A DNA stretch of 55,067 nt from Spirochaetota bacterium (GCA_038043445.1 JBBTBY010000069.1:1-55067); one strand, 5' to 3'; shown: positions 42,777 through 52,340, counted from the stretch's first letter. Numbers and translations: made by a program. Notes: a model not told the origin generated them from the letters alone.

Positions 42777-44921
42777 TCATCGCGTCGTGACGGTGATGAA
42801 CGCCACGCTTTTTGACGGCATGGTGAACACTAGCGATCCGTCGCGCTCTACTACGGTGAGCGGATGTACGAACTCTTCCTTTGTACTGAGGACCGGTGAA
42901 CCGTTCACTTCGGCGTGGGTGAGGGACACCGCTTCGATCGATGACGATGAGAGTTTAAAACCGTTCACCGAGATGCTCGCGTCGGCGCTGTTCTTCATAG
43001 ATGAGTTCACCAGCATGAGGAAGAGCCGCTTCTCGTCGTCGGAAACGCTCGCAAGGCACGGTACGCGCGGCAGGTCTCGTGCATCGGGCGAACGGTGCGT
43101 GGGGCTCGTGCCGCTCATGGCAACGACCCAGTCCCCGACATGACGATTGAAATAGTAATAAAGCCAGTAGAGCATCGATCGTTTTTCAGGCGCCTCCGGA
43201 TAGAGCGCTGCGAAACCGGTGCTCCACCGGGAACTGCCGAACAGGTTCCAGGCCGATGATTCCGAAACCGTTTCTTCGCGGGCATAGTAGAGCAGACGTA
43301 CCGCGCGGTAGAGCGTGCCGACCATGTTCGCGTTCAATTCCATCTGGTTTTGATTTTTCTTATCCGTTGCCTGGTGGAGCCCCCATTCCGTCTCGATCTG
43401 CTTTACTGTCCTGCCCGGATTATTCAATGCGGCAAGTGCGTTGATCTTGCGGGCAATGGTGAGGATGCGGTCATTGCCCTCGAGGATGCCGCGTTCGTAT
43501 TCGGAAAGCTGTGCGTCCCCCGTAAGGGCGGTGTTGATGCCGGCGTCATACCCGTGCGGGGCAACGAAATCGTAGTGTCCGGCCGCGCGCTGCATTACCT
43601 CGACACCCCATTCGATCAGACGGTCCGGGCTCAGGCAGAATTCGATCGCAAGGCCGATCTTCGCATTCGGCTGCACCGCCTTGATCGCCTTGCTTACCGC
43701 GACTACATGATCGGCATAATCCGCCCCGTTGCTGTAGGCGCTCCCGTAGGTACCGATGGGGCATGGCCGGTTGCGGACGAACGGCTCATTGCCTATCTCC
43801 CACTGTTGGAAACGGTAGCCCTTCGCCGCCGAATAGGAAACAACGCGCGCCCACTCCCCCGGCGGGAGGCGTTTGACAGCGAACACGTCATCAAGTTCCA
43901 TGGTCGTAGTCTCCTCTGCGACACCGATGCGCTTAAGATACCACGCGGCTTTGTCGAGCGCCTCTTCGAATGTCTTGAATGGCTCGCTGTGCGCACTGGC
44001 CGAAGGGTTGTCCGCGGCGATGTCATAGAACCGCGTTACCGGCAGTTGAAGTTCGCGCGTCGCATTTTCTATCGCCTTGGACAGCGTGTATTCCCCATTC
44101 GTCAGATTGAACGGATACCCCGGCTTCTCGCCCCATCGGCCGAAGCTTGCCTGCGCGATGCCGCCGACCTTTTTGTTCGCCCGGCGGATGCGCTCTGCCG
44201 CATTGATGCGGATATCGACCGCGGACCCGCTCGTGAGCCGAAGGGGAAGCGCTTCATACGCGAGCGTTGCGAAATTGATGAACCTGCCTGCATCGGCCAT
44301 ATCGGATGCAGCGACACGGACATCGTCGATCCAGAGCGTTCGCGCATTGGATGCACCATTGGGCGAAAGAAAGAAGCCGAGATAACCGAACCACTGTTCA
44401 TTGGATGCGATGAAGAAATCCTTCCCGTAGGAAGCCGTGAACGAATATTCTTTCCACTCGGTGTCGGTGTCGAAGGGGATATTCATGCCGAGGGGTCCAT
44501 TCCTGAACGGATCGACACTGGCGTATGACAGGATGCCGAGCACCGATCGTCCGCTTGCTGCCGAGCGCGCCCAGAATGTGATGGTGTAGCGTTTTGCGTA
44601 TCCGATGAAGAACGGGTTGTCCTTCGGATTGCTCGCGAGTACGGTGTCCCAGACCGAGGGCTCTTTTGACGTGCGCGAGATCCTTGCGCTTTGTTTGCCG
44701 CCGTGCGGCCGTTCGGTGTCCACAACATAGAACGAGGGGTCCTTGCCTGCCGGCAAACCCCACGGCGTCCAGGTGCCGACTATCCCGCCGATATCGGAGC
44801 AGGGGGTCTCGAAATCGCCGTTCTTGATGAGGTTCTGTGATGCTGCCGAATGTGCAGGCGATACGGCAAGCACGAATGTGAGTACGAATATTATCCATGA
44901 TCCAAGGTGTGTCATTGTCAT
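42777..44921 (-). CDS. Secreted clan GH-A glycoside hydrolase with N-terminal carbohydrate-binding domain
   Basis: 714 residues. The signal peptide ends HSA-AS near residue 27. Residues 33-205 form a CBM4/9-like sandwich (LIKNGDFETP...). The (beta/alpha)8 part has an acid/base E379 in WEIGNEPF and a nucleophile E512 in IETEWGLH, as in GH39/GH51-type alpha-arabinofuranosidases and xylosidases. A small C-terminal beta-domain follows. GGAG precedes the ATG. Exact family and substrate cannot be fixed from sequence alone. Upstream, 44922-45054 shows only a small hairpin, AGCAGC-GT-GCTGCT (44984-44997). Confidence 0.82.
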   Translation of the reverse strand: MTMTHLGSWIIFVLTFVLAVSPAHSAASQNLIKNGDFETPCSDIGGIVGTWTPWGLPAGKDPSFYVVDTERPHGGKQSARISRTSKEPSVWDTVLASNPKDNPFFIGYAKRYTITFWARSAASGRSVLGILSYASVDPFRNGPLGMNIPFDTDTEWKEYSFTASYGKDFFIASNEQWFGYLGFFLSPNGASNARTLWIDDVRVAASDMADAGRFINFATLAYEALPLRLTSGSAVDIRINAAERIRRANKKVGGIAQASFGRWGEKPGYPFNLTNGEYTLSKAIENATRELQLPVTRFYDIAADNPSASAHSEPFKTFEEALDKAAWYLKRIGVAEETTTMELDDVFAVKRLPPGEWARVVSYSAAKGYRFQQWEIGNEPFVRNRPCPIGTYGSAYSNGADYADHVVAVSKAIKAVQPNAKIGLAIEFCLSPDRLIEWGVEVMQRAAGHYDFVAPHGYDAGINTALTGDAQLSEYERGILEGNDRILTIARKINALAALNNPGRTVKQIETEWGLHQATDKKNQNQMELNANMVGTLYRAVRLLYYAREETVSESSAWNLFGSSRWSTGFAALYPEAPEKRSMLYWLYYYFNRHVGDWVVAMSGTSPTHRSPDARDLPRVPCLASVSDDEKRLFLMLVNSSMKNSADASISVNGFKLSSSSIEAVSLTHAEVNGSPVLSTKEEFVHPLTVVERDGSLVFTMPSKSVAFITVTTR

Positions 44922-45054
44922 TGGCCGCTCCGAGGGGGCTATTTACCGATGTCAGTATACCGGTACAAGGCAAAAAATTCCATAGCAGCGTGCTGCTGTT
45001 CATGCGAAAACGCATTATACCCGCAATGAATGCAGGCCGTTTTTCATATCCGCT

Positions 45055-46311
45055 TCAATACAGATAATTTCCGCTCGATACCGCCGCACCGGTCTGCCCC
45101 TCTATGTTAAAATTGGCAATGCCGGCACCATCGACGGTGAAAACCGTATCGGCTATCACGGTGTCATGGTACAGCCATGTCATTGACCCCATCATGAATC
45201 CGTTGCTGACGAACGTCTGCCCGGTCTCGGCTATGAGTTCCTGAATGCCGTATGTTGTAATGCCCGAGCCGCTGAATACACAGCCGGAAATGATGAGGCT
45301 TCGTGCAGTGGATAGAAGCACCATATTGCCGTTGATCGCGTTATTGGTGATGAAAGAATTGCGCAGGGAAAAACTGCCTGCATTGTTGAGATAGATTACC
45401 TGCGATGCGAGAGCATTGCTTGCCGCGGTCAGGCGAATGAACGTGATATTCGTAGTCTGGTCGAGGGAGAAGGCTGCCCCGGAACCGCCGTTGTTCGAAA
45501 GTATAAAGATATTCGATGCAACGAGATTACTGCTGAATTGTGCATATATCCCTCCGGCATGAGCTGCGCCGAACCCCTGAAGCATATGCGCGTTCTGTAT
45601 GGTTATATCACCGCTGTGTACGCACATGAGCGCCCCGCCGTAGTTCTGAGCGTAATTTGAAAAAAAACAAGAGGATGATACCGTGATACCCGTACTGTTC
45701 GATACGAACATTCCGCCGCCGTTGTATCCGACATTTGACATGATCGACAGATCGGACAATGATGCGCTCGTAACGCCAATGACTGCTGCGCCGCCGCCGC
45801 TTATCGCTGTCGTTCCTCCTCGCACGATGGCGAACCCTGTCACTCGCAGCGACTGTGCATTCGATATGAGAAGTACACGGTATGCGGCATTCCCGCCGTC
45901 AAGAACGCTTCGATCCGATGGCGAGCGTGAAAAGAAGTTGTTCTCCCATCCGCCGAGAAGCGCAAGCCCCGCGCAGTTCGTAATGATCACGCCGTCCGAG
46001 CCGGCCGATATGCCGAGCCCGCGGCTGTAAACGCCTTTTGCCACGAAAACATTCGTTCTGCCGTACTGCGCCGCGCGTTGAAGCCCCATCGGCACGCTTC
46101 GCACCGGGGAGTGGGAATAGAGGCCCGCATTCGCATCGCTCCCGAGCGTGGAGACGAAAATTCCCGGCGGAAGTACTATTGACGCGGCATTCGTACGCAA
46201 GGCGCTTTGATACATCGTATCGCGCCTGCCGCGGAAAATATCGAATGCCGAGAGGATGATGACGCATATACCGCAGAGGGAGGTGAGGAGTATCGCATTG
46301 CGTCGCGTCAT
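45055..46311 (-). CDS. Exported beta-helix protein with Pmp-like GG motifs
   Basis: 418 residues. One N-terminal hydrophobic segment (NAILLTSLCGICVIILSAF) anchors or exports it. The rest is a right-handed beta-helix with repeated glycine turns (SGGGAAV, YNGGGMFVSNS, YGGALMCVHS, HAGGIYA) spaced like the repeats of polymorphic outer-membrane proteins, but without an autotransporter barrel. It starts nine bases after the stop of the TPR/barrel gene, so the two are likely co-transcribed and the barrel protein could be its partner. No enzymatic residues identified. Confidence 0.72.
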   Translation of the reverse strand: MTRRNAILLTSLCGICVIILSAFDIFRGRRDTMYQSALRTNAASIVLPPGIFVSTLGSDANAGLYSHSPVRSVPMGLQRAAQYGRTNVFVAKGVYSRGLGISAGSDGVIITNCAGLALLGGWENNFFSRSPSDRSVLDGGNAAYRVLLISNAQSLRVTGFAIVRGGTTAISGGGAAVIGVTSASLSDLSIMSNVGYNGGGMFVSNSTGITVSSSCFFSNYAQNYGGALMCVHSGDITIQNAHMLQGFGAAHAGGIYAQFSSNLVASNIFILSNNGGSGAAFSLDQTTNITFIRLTAASNALASQVIYLNNAGSFSLRNSFITNNAINGNMVLLSTARSLIISGCVFSGSGITTYGIQELIAETGQTFVSNGFMMGSMTWLYHDTVIADTVFTVDGAGIANFNIEGQTGAAVSSGNYLY

Positions 46312-46320
46312 CTGTTACCC

Positions 46321-47529
46321 CTAAAAACTCAGCCGATAGCCGAGGCCTATCTGCGGCACCCAGGCGAAGGACACATCGCTTAAGGTGAGCATGAAAATAC
46401 TGCTGACGATAAGGTACACATTGATCGTGCTTACCGCGATGATCGACGGTGTCAATTCAAGCGCGAATGAACCGTAGGTGGACGGGGCGAGGTAGAGGAA
46501 ACTTACCCCGAAATGGAGACGCGTTTCGAGGGAGAAATAGTCGGCCTTGAGGAATTCCCATGAGCCGTATACCGATCCGTTGAAGAGATACTGGTCTATG
46601 AAAAGTCCGTTCGTCTGTTCCTGGCCGTAGTCGAAACCGACGGCGGCACCGGCAGAGAACGGTGCGAGGAAGCGCCAATCGAACAGTATCGTGATGAGAT
46701 TGCCCCCGCCCGCTTCAAAGCAGAGATCGTACCTTTTATTATCCTCGCGCGCATCGTCGCGGAGATTCTGCAGGAATTTCTCTCCGGGCGATGATGTCCC
46801 CGCGGCAAAGCGTACCATGCTGTTGGTGGCTATCGGCCGTTTCGCGGCGGCTGACGTTTCCAGTTGAGAGAGCGCATTATCATATTCGGATATCGATACG
46901 CCTTTCGTCAATATCGCGAGGCCGTCGTCGGCTGTGTCGCGTTTCCCCGCATCAATGAGCGCCGCACGCGCTCCATCAAGTTTTCCGGAAAGCGCCCGTG
47001 CTATCGAAAGGGCGATGTCGCGGCAGGCGGCATCGGACGGATCGATACGGGTGACATCGACGGACGCAAGGTGGCGTGCCGCCGCCCGCGGTCTTCCTTC
47101 CTTGAGACGGACGAGCCCTTGCGCAAGGCGCGACTCATTCCCTCCGCCGCTCGCGGCCGCGTCCGCCTTTTCGACGGAACCCATAGAGAGATACGTCTTT
47201 ACAAGGAAGAGCCTGTTCGTCCCGCTGTTGGGGAATTGCGCCACCGATTTCTCGAGATAGAGTATCCGCTTTGCGTTGTCGCTCGTTTCCCGTGCCGCCC
47301 GATAATATTTATCGACCTCGGTATCGAGTTCGAGTTTTTTTATCTGCGATTTCTCGATGGTCGTCGATTGCCCGTTCTTTTCATAGGTGACAGTGTCTTT
47401 TGTCTGCGAGAGTACCGTGCATTCGATGATCTCATTGTTCTCAAGAACGATACGGTCGGCGGCAATTACGGTAAAAGATAGAATGGTCAGGATGAAGAGT
47501 GCTGTGCGGGCAGTGACCGAAGATAACAT
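46321..47529 (-). CDS. Outer-membrane protein with TPR region and barrel
   Basis: 402 residues from the ATG at 47529, chosen because MLSSVTARTALFILTILSFTVIAA is a signal peptide. A TTG at 47565 is the alternative. Residues 26-70 are a small beta domain (ENNEIIECTVLSQTKDTVTYEKNG), then TPR-like helices (NSGTNRLFLVKTYLSMG...), and the last 150 residues are alternating strands ending in LSF, as expected of an outer-membrane barrel. A mobile element lies 53 bases upstream. A possible extended -10 (GCGTATTAT) ends near the ATG, so the leader is very short. Confidence 0.65.
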   Translation of the reverse strand: MLSSVTARTALFILTILSFTVIAADRIVLENNEIIECTVLSQTKDTVTYEKNGQSTTIEKSQIKKLELDTEVDKYYRAARETSDNAKRILYLEKSVAQFPNSGTNRLFLVKTYLSMGSVEKADAAASGGGNESRLAQGLVRLKEGRPRAAARHLASVDVTRIDPSDAACRDIALSIARALSGKLDGARAALIDAGKRDTADDGLAILTKGVSISEYDNALSQLETSAAAKRPIATNSMVRFAAGTSSPGEKFLQNLRDDAREDNKRYDLCFEAGGGNLITILFDWRFLAPFSAGAAVGFDYGQEQTNGLFIDQYLFNGSVYGSWEFLKADYFSLETRLHFGVSFLYLAPSTYGSFALELTPSIIAVSTINVYLIVSSIFMLTLSDVSFAWVPQIGLGYRLSF

Positions 47530-47572
47530 GATGTTCAGTATAATACGCAGCAACTTTTTCGTCAAATAAGCG

Positions 47573-47729
47573 GCGTTAAAAGTGAGTGACTTTCAATTGT
47601 AGGTAACATATGCCGCCATATAAAAGAGCACGGGGTTTTAACCCCGTGTTTGTTTTATCATACATGCTGTACACGGGGTCAAGACCCCGTGCGCTATACC
47701 TGCAAAGAAAAGTCACTCACGCGTTAAAA
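47573..47729. mobile_element. 139-bp MITE with 9-bp target-site duplication
   Basis: The element runs 47582-47720. It begins GTGAGTGACTTT and ends with the exact complement; matching continues to 24 bases with four mismatches (20/24). It is flanked directly by GCGTTAAAA at 47573-47581 and 47721-47729, an exact 9-bp duplication. Inside are two 20-base hairpins with 9-base arms and 2-base loops: CACGGGGTT/AACCCCGTG (47629-47648) and CACGGGGTC/GACCCCGTG (47672-47691). No open frame. It must have been moved by a transposase in trans. On the minus strand the second hairpin is followed by CTCTTTTAT and could end transcription from the mannosidase gene. Confidence 0.82.
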
Positions 47730-47787
47730 CGGTGTGTGCGCTCATCAGCGGTATGCTTATGAGCGAGGGTGGCATAGCGCTTTCGTG

Positions 47788-49920
47788 CTATCGGCCAGGC
47801 ATACCTTTCGTCGACTCTGCCATCATTATCGGGGCCGTCTGACGGGTTATCTCCGCGGCAATGACATCGAATGACGGATGCTTCATCGGCATGAGCGCTA
47901 TCTCATATTCATGCTCACCCTGATCGGTTATCGGACGTATATCGCCTTCGATCACCTTATGTGGGTCGTGATGCGCATAGTAGGGGCAGCGGAGGAGGGT
48001 AAGCCGCAGCATGCCATCGGGCTGTACATCTGCAGCGAAGATATCGCGGCTCACGACTGCGAGTGCTGATGATGCGCCGGCAAGCGAGACAAAATCGAAC
48101 ACCGGATATTCCTGGCCATTGCATGGACGCGCGATGCGTCCGCCGGGGATGCCGTCAATTCGCTCCGTGACCGCGAACCCCGTGGGGATGAGCAGTTTCA
48201 CTATTTTCTGTTTATCATTCCAATTGACACGAAGCCGCATACGGATGATGGGCTCATCCTTCTGAAGATAGACCTGCCAGAGCACGGATGATGATCTCAG
48301 CGACATGGCATTTTTCATCGTCGTCCGCAGCGGACCTTCGTTCCAGACGCTCCATGGCGTTTCGGTGTTGAACATGCCGCTTACCGCACCCGTGTATCCA
48401 CTGATACCATGCGACCATGTATCGGAGGTGTCGTCAATCGATGCGATGCGTATAGGGCCGCGGATAAGGCTGTCACCGCCGTACAAACCCATCGATGAAA
48501 TACCGCCCGCATCAAGCGATACCGAGACAAAACCGTTCGAAAGGGAGCTGTCATTGCGCACCACGGGTGCTACCGCTGCCGGAGCATCGCCGTACGAAAT
48601 GCGGAAAACCTTCGCGGCACCGGAGGGAATGGACATATGCGCGATGAGCCGGTTCTCCTTGAATGTCGCCTCGGCTTTGATCCGCTGGGTGGGCACCGCC
48701 GCACCGGCCTCGTCGCTCATGTTCATCGCTCCGGTCCATGGCTCGAATTCGACATAGCCGCTGAAATCATCTGTCCGAACGTTCGCGAACAGGAGCTGCA
48801 TCTCTTTTGACGGTGCAAGTGCTATCGCCTTTCTTCGAACGCTGTCGATGATGATGCCTCTGCACGCCGTCTTGGCCGCACCGAGCTCATCGAACGCGTG
48901 ATCGTACGCAGTGCGTATGGAACTTCCCGCAAGTATGTCGTGGAATTGATTAAAGAGGATGTGACGCCATGCCGACGCTATCGTCTCAGCGGCGACCTCT
49001 GAATTCCTGTCATGGGGCATCGTGCGCATGCATTGCTCGGCGGCGAGCGCCATGTCCTCAGCGGCGCGCATCTCCTTTTTTATACGGTGAACGACGCTGT
49101 AACAGCCGACCGCATGCATCTGCAGTTCATCCCTGACCACCGGAAGCGTTACGCCCGAGCGGCTGACCGCATCAAAGAACGCCCGCGGATGGCTGAATAT
49201 AAGTTCAATATCCGGCGCGAAGTGACGGTGTTCGATCATCCAATCGATCTCCTTGCGCGTCGGGCCGCCGCCATGATCTCCTGCACCTATAAAGCACATT
49301 GTATGACCGATGCGCCGATCGGCATCTTCGATGGTTTTTACCAGGTTCTGTTCAACGTACGGAATACCGCCGGTAGTGCAGTAGGCATTGCTGATGCGAA
49401 ACGTCGTGATGCACTTCTCCGACGGCGATTCCCAGGTGAAGATGTTCGACGGAAGTGCCTTTTCATGCTGCTGCGGGCGCATCATCACATAGGAGTCATA
49501 TCCCGCATCGCTGAAAAAATCCGGCAGTGTTGCTGCGTGGCCGAAGCTGTCGACATTATAGCCGATAGTGACGTCGATGCCGAATTCCTCCCTGAAGAAA
49601 CGTTTGCCGACCGCCGCCTGCCGTTTGAATGAAGCAGCGGAAGGGAGATTGCAGTCCGGCTGTATCCACCAGCCGCCGATGACGTGCCACCGTCCGTTCT
49701 TTACATGTTCTTTGACGCGAGCGAAAAGTGCCGGATCGAGACGTTTGATGACATCGTAGAACCACGCTTCTCCGCGGGTTATCACGATGTCGGGATATTC
49801 ATCGAGGACATCGCAGTTCGTCCGTGCGGTATTGATGACCTCATCGACACCCTGAGGCCATGTCCAGAGCCATACGGGGTCCAGATGCGAATTAAGGATG
49901 ATATGCACGGTCAGTTTCAT
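47788..49920 (-). CDS. GH38-type mannosidase-like enzyme
   Basis: 710 residues from the ATG at 49920 (GGAG eight bases before it). It opens with the GH38 catalytic domain: SHLDPVW (zinc H12 and D14), WIQPDCNLPS, nucleophile D124 in GYNVDSFGHAATLP and the late zinc histidine in FNQFHDILAG. The residue before the zinc His is N10-S11 where most GH38 proteins have His-Ser; this residue is not a zinc ligand. The sequence is only distantly similar to the GH38 at 16125, and no N-terminal sandwich domain is present. No signal peptide. Substrate may differ from plain alpha-mannosides. Confidence 0.88.
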   Translation of the reverse strand: MKLTVHIILNSHLDPVWLWTWPQGVDEVINTARTNCDVLDEYPDIVITRGEAWFYDVIKRLDPALFARVKEHVKNGRWHVIGGWWIQPDCNLPSAASFKRQAAVGKRFFREEFGIDVTIGYNVDSFGHAATLPDFFSDAGYDSYVMMRPQQHEKALPSNIFTWESPSEKCITTFRISNAYCTTGGIPYVEQNLVKTIEDADRRIGHTMCFIGAGDHGGGPTRKEIDWMIEHRHFAPDIELIFSHPRAFFDAVSRSGVTLPVVRDELQMHAVGCYSVVHRIKKEMRAAEDMALAAEQCMRTMPHDRNSEVAAETIASAWRHILFNQFHDILAGSSIRTAYDHAFDELGAAKTACRGIIIDSVRRKAIALAPSKEMQLLFANVRTDDFSGYVEFEPWTGAMNMSDEAGAAVPTQRIKAEATFKENRLIAHMSIPSGAAKVFRISYGDAPAAVAPVVRNDSSLSNGFVSVSLDAGGISSMGLYGGDSLIRGPIRIASIDDTSDTWSHGISGYTGAVSGMFNTETPWSVWNEGPLRTTMKNAMSLRSSSVLWQVYLQKDEPIIRMRLRVNWNDKQKIVKLLIPTGFAVTERIDGIPGGRIARPCNGQEYPVFDFVSLAGASSALAVVSRDIFAADVQPDGMLRLTLLRCPYYAHHDPHKVIEGDIRPITDQGEHEYEIALMPMKHPSFDVIAAEITRQTAPIMMAESTKGMPGR

Positions 49921-49977
49921 AGTGAACTCCATCCATTGACATGCAGATAATCTATCATCTTTCCGCTTTGTTGGCTT

Positions 49978-50192
49978 TATGTTTTTTTATCTTTTTCTTG
50001 CTTTGTATTCCTGATAGATCGGATGTCATCGCATGACCACTGCCGGTACATACGCGGTCTTTCCGATCCGCCGATCCCGTCATTGCCATTGACGATGAAG
50101 TTGAGCGTTCACGAATTGTCAGTGCCGTCCTCTGCTCCAGGGCTCCTTGACGATCTTGGCAGTAAAGGCGATATGTCGAGGAAGGTCGATCG
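49978..50192 (-). pseudogene. Possible degraded coding remnant between two hydrolase genes
   Basis: The translation on the minus strand in two frames looks like one protein once a frameshift and one TGA are bridged: TFTVSMTIDLPRHIAFTAK, IVKEPWS, then a shift, EDGTDNS, stop, TLNFIVNGNDGIGG, SERPRMYRQWSCDDIRSI, ending at TAA 49978-49980. Its first part runs into the 3' end of the GH35 gene in another frame. It may be the relic of a beta-sandwich protein; the order of the pieces is suggestive, not proven. The rest of the interval (49921-49977) holds an imperfect palindrome AGATAAT-CT-ATCATCT at 49945-49960. Confidence 0.25.
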
Positions 50193-52340
50193 TCATAGAG
50201 ACGGTGAACGTACGGCGCGTACGGTCATCGGCGGTACGCTCGCTGAGAATATGGTGCGGCGTTTCAGCTGTCCTTTCCTGTCGAGTGTCTGCAGCGCTAT
50301 TTTCACACGCTGCTGCGAGGTGAAGAGGTTCATGACGAAAAGCATCGCCCGTTTGTCCTTGACGCGCAGGGAGGTCAGTATGTTCGGATTGTCGCAGTGG
50401 ATGAGCGGGAAATTCCGCCCGAGCGACTTTGCGATGAAGCGCAGCATCGCCTCATGTTCGCGATTGCCCTGCTTCCAGTGAAAGCCGAGGAAGAGCACCT
50501 TCCCGCCTTTCTCGCCGACGGCCTTTTCCCAGCCTATCTCGGAGTGCGTCGTATCTTCGAACGCTATCGCTTCTGCGGAGAGCGGCCGGCGCACGCATGC
50601 GAAAAGTCCGCCGTTCATGAAAATCGTTTCGACCGGGCCGACGTTGACACGCGGGCTTTGCACCGTGAGTTTCTCCGTTTCGGGGCTGCCGAGAAAATCG
50701 ATCAATATCGTGCAGGGGCGATAATGCTCATCGAGCGTCGGTATTATCGGCGCTATGCACAGAGCCCCGCCGAGCTTCACGAATTCGACAAGACGACGCT
50801 GAACGGATGCCGCCATGGCGTCGGTCGCGGATACGAAAAGCGGCGTGTGCGCCAGGGCGAAGAGAACATCGGAATGGAGATCGACATAATTCGGTGAGAA
50901 CGACGCTGCCGATGCGGAGAGGAAGAGCCCCTTCTGCATGAATTCATACGCCGCGGATGCACCGAACATGCCGGTAGTATCGGGTATGGCCCTCCGCCGG
51001 GCGATATCCCAATCGAATCCGATGGCGATATCTCCTGCGCGATGCGCCTGCGCGAGCCACGCGTTCTTCCTGAGGAAGCCGTTGTAGCGCTTCATCATGT
51101 GATACGATGGGCGGATCTTCCCGTCGGCGGATATCGGCGCACTGTAATCGTATACGGTGCCGGTGGCGCCGGCATTCGCAGGATTGATGCCCCCGGTGAA
51201 AATGTAGTAATTGCATCCCTTCATCCCGAAGGCGGTGTTGGTCATGTAGCAGGCGGCGAGGTCGCCGCTCGTGATGGGCGGCCAGTCGGAGAGGCTGCCT
51301 GCGGGGAGTTCGAACACGGTGGGCGGCATGTTCATGGCACGGAGCATCTCAAGCGAGAGGAATATCCCGCCGGCGTATTTCGGCGTGGGATTGTTCTGCT
51401 CCCAATCGAGGTTGAGATTGTAGTAATGATCGGACCCGAGGACGAAGTCGCGCAAAGCGGGCGATCTCGCATTGCGGAAATAGGCGTTCATTCCCGGATT
51501 GCCGGAATTATGGCAGAACGTGCAGTCGATGCCGTAGCCCTGCATCCACTGCGAGAGCGTCGCCATATATTCGGCGATGGCGGAGAAATAGAACTCGCGG
51601 TAATCCGTCATGATGCGCAGTGACTCACGCGTGTCGGACTTTGACGACGGCAGTACCTGTGTGAATGAATCGTACGCGGTGCCGCAGGCCGCATTGAGCG
51701 CATTGATGGTCGCGTATGTGCGGGCAAGGAATGCGGGATATCTGCCATCCGAAATGCCGATGCCCATAGCCTCGCGGTTATAATCGAGCGAGCCGAACCA
51801 TTCATGTATGCCGGCAAGCTCATTGTCCAGCTGCGCCATGATGACGGGGCCGTCCTTCGCGATGGTGTGGTTCGCGATGATAGGGCAGGCGGCATCGAAC
51901 CAGTGTTTCGTCTTTTCAAGGAAGAGCGGGTGGAGATAGGATATCGATGATCGGCGGATATCCTTTCCGTCCATCGTTTTTGCGCGGAGGTCCGGGTAAT
52001 TATCGCAGAGCCACACGGGCAGTCCGTCGTAGCGGAGTTCCGAATACTGATACGGCCCGGGGCGGGCGATGACGAAAAGACCGAGCGTTCTGCAGAGCGT
52101 AAGGAATCCCTCAAGGTCGCGTTCAGGGACGTCGGAAAAGAGGATGCGGCCTTCCGTCGGTTCATGGAGTATCCAGGGGATATAGGTGGCGACACAATTG
52201 CCGCCGGCCTTCTTGAAAAGCAGCAGGCGCTTTTCCCAATCGCCTTTCGGCACACGGAAGTAATGGAATTCGCCCGACACAAGGAAGGCCGGCTTGCCGT
52301 CTATCAGATAGGACTGACTGTTCCATGAGAACGTGCGCAT
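50193..52340 (-). CDS. GH35-family beta-galactosidase-like enzyme
   Basis: 715 residues from the ATG at 52340 (GGAGG five bases before it). FLVSGEFHYFRVPKGDWEK is the GH35 opening. Acid/base E174 in MAQLDNELAG (most GH35 have QVENEYG) and nucleophile E344 in TVFELPAG, in place of the usual SEFW.GW. A small domain and C-terminal beta-sandwich follow. No signal peptide is present. The altered motif around both glutamates points to a subgroup with different specificity. Together with GH38 and GH-A hydrolases nearby it forms a glycan-degrading region. Confidence 0.85.
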   Translation of the reverse strand: MRTFSWNSQSYLIDGKPAFLVSGEFHYFRVPKGDWEKRLLLFKKAGGNCVATYIPWILHEPTEGRILFSDVPERDLEGFLTLCRTLGLFVIARPGPYQYSELRYDGLPVWLCDNYPDLRAKTMDGKDIRRSSISYLHPLFLEKTKHWFDAACPIIANHTIAKDGPVIMAQLDNELAGIHEWFGSLDYNREAMGIGISDGRYPAFLARTYATINALNAACGTAYDSFTQVLPSSKSDTRESLRIMTDYREFYFSAIAEYMATLSQWMQGYGIDCTFCHNSGNPGMNAYFRNARSPALRDFVLGSDHYYNLNLDWEQNNPTPKYAGGIFLSLEMLRAMNMPPTVFELPAGSLSDWPPITSGDLAACYMTNTAFGMKGCNYYIFTGGINPANAGATGTVYDYSAPISADGKIRPSYHMMKRYNGFLRKNAWLAQAHRAGDIAIGFDWDIARRRAIPDTTGMFGASAAYEFMQKGLFLSASAASFSPNYVDLHSDVLFALAHTPLFVSATDAMAASVQRRLVEFVKLGGALCIAPIIPTLDEHYRPCTILIDFLGSPETEKLTVQSPRVNVGPVETIFMNGGLFACVRRPLSAEAIAFEDTTHSEIGWEKAVGEKGGKVLFLGFHWKQGNREHEAMLRFIAKSLGRNFPLIHCDNPNILTSLRVKDKRAMLFVMNLFTSQQRVKIALQTLDRKGQLKRRTIFSASVPPMTVRAVRSPSL

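Noticed and set aside
44984-44997. AGCAGC-GT-GCTGCT as a terminator
   Set aside because: No T-run follows on either strand and the stem is only six bases.
47629-47691. A CRISPR-like pair of repeats
   Set aside because: Only two units, each a self-complementary hairpin, inside an element with inverted ends; no spacer array or cas gene.
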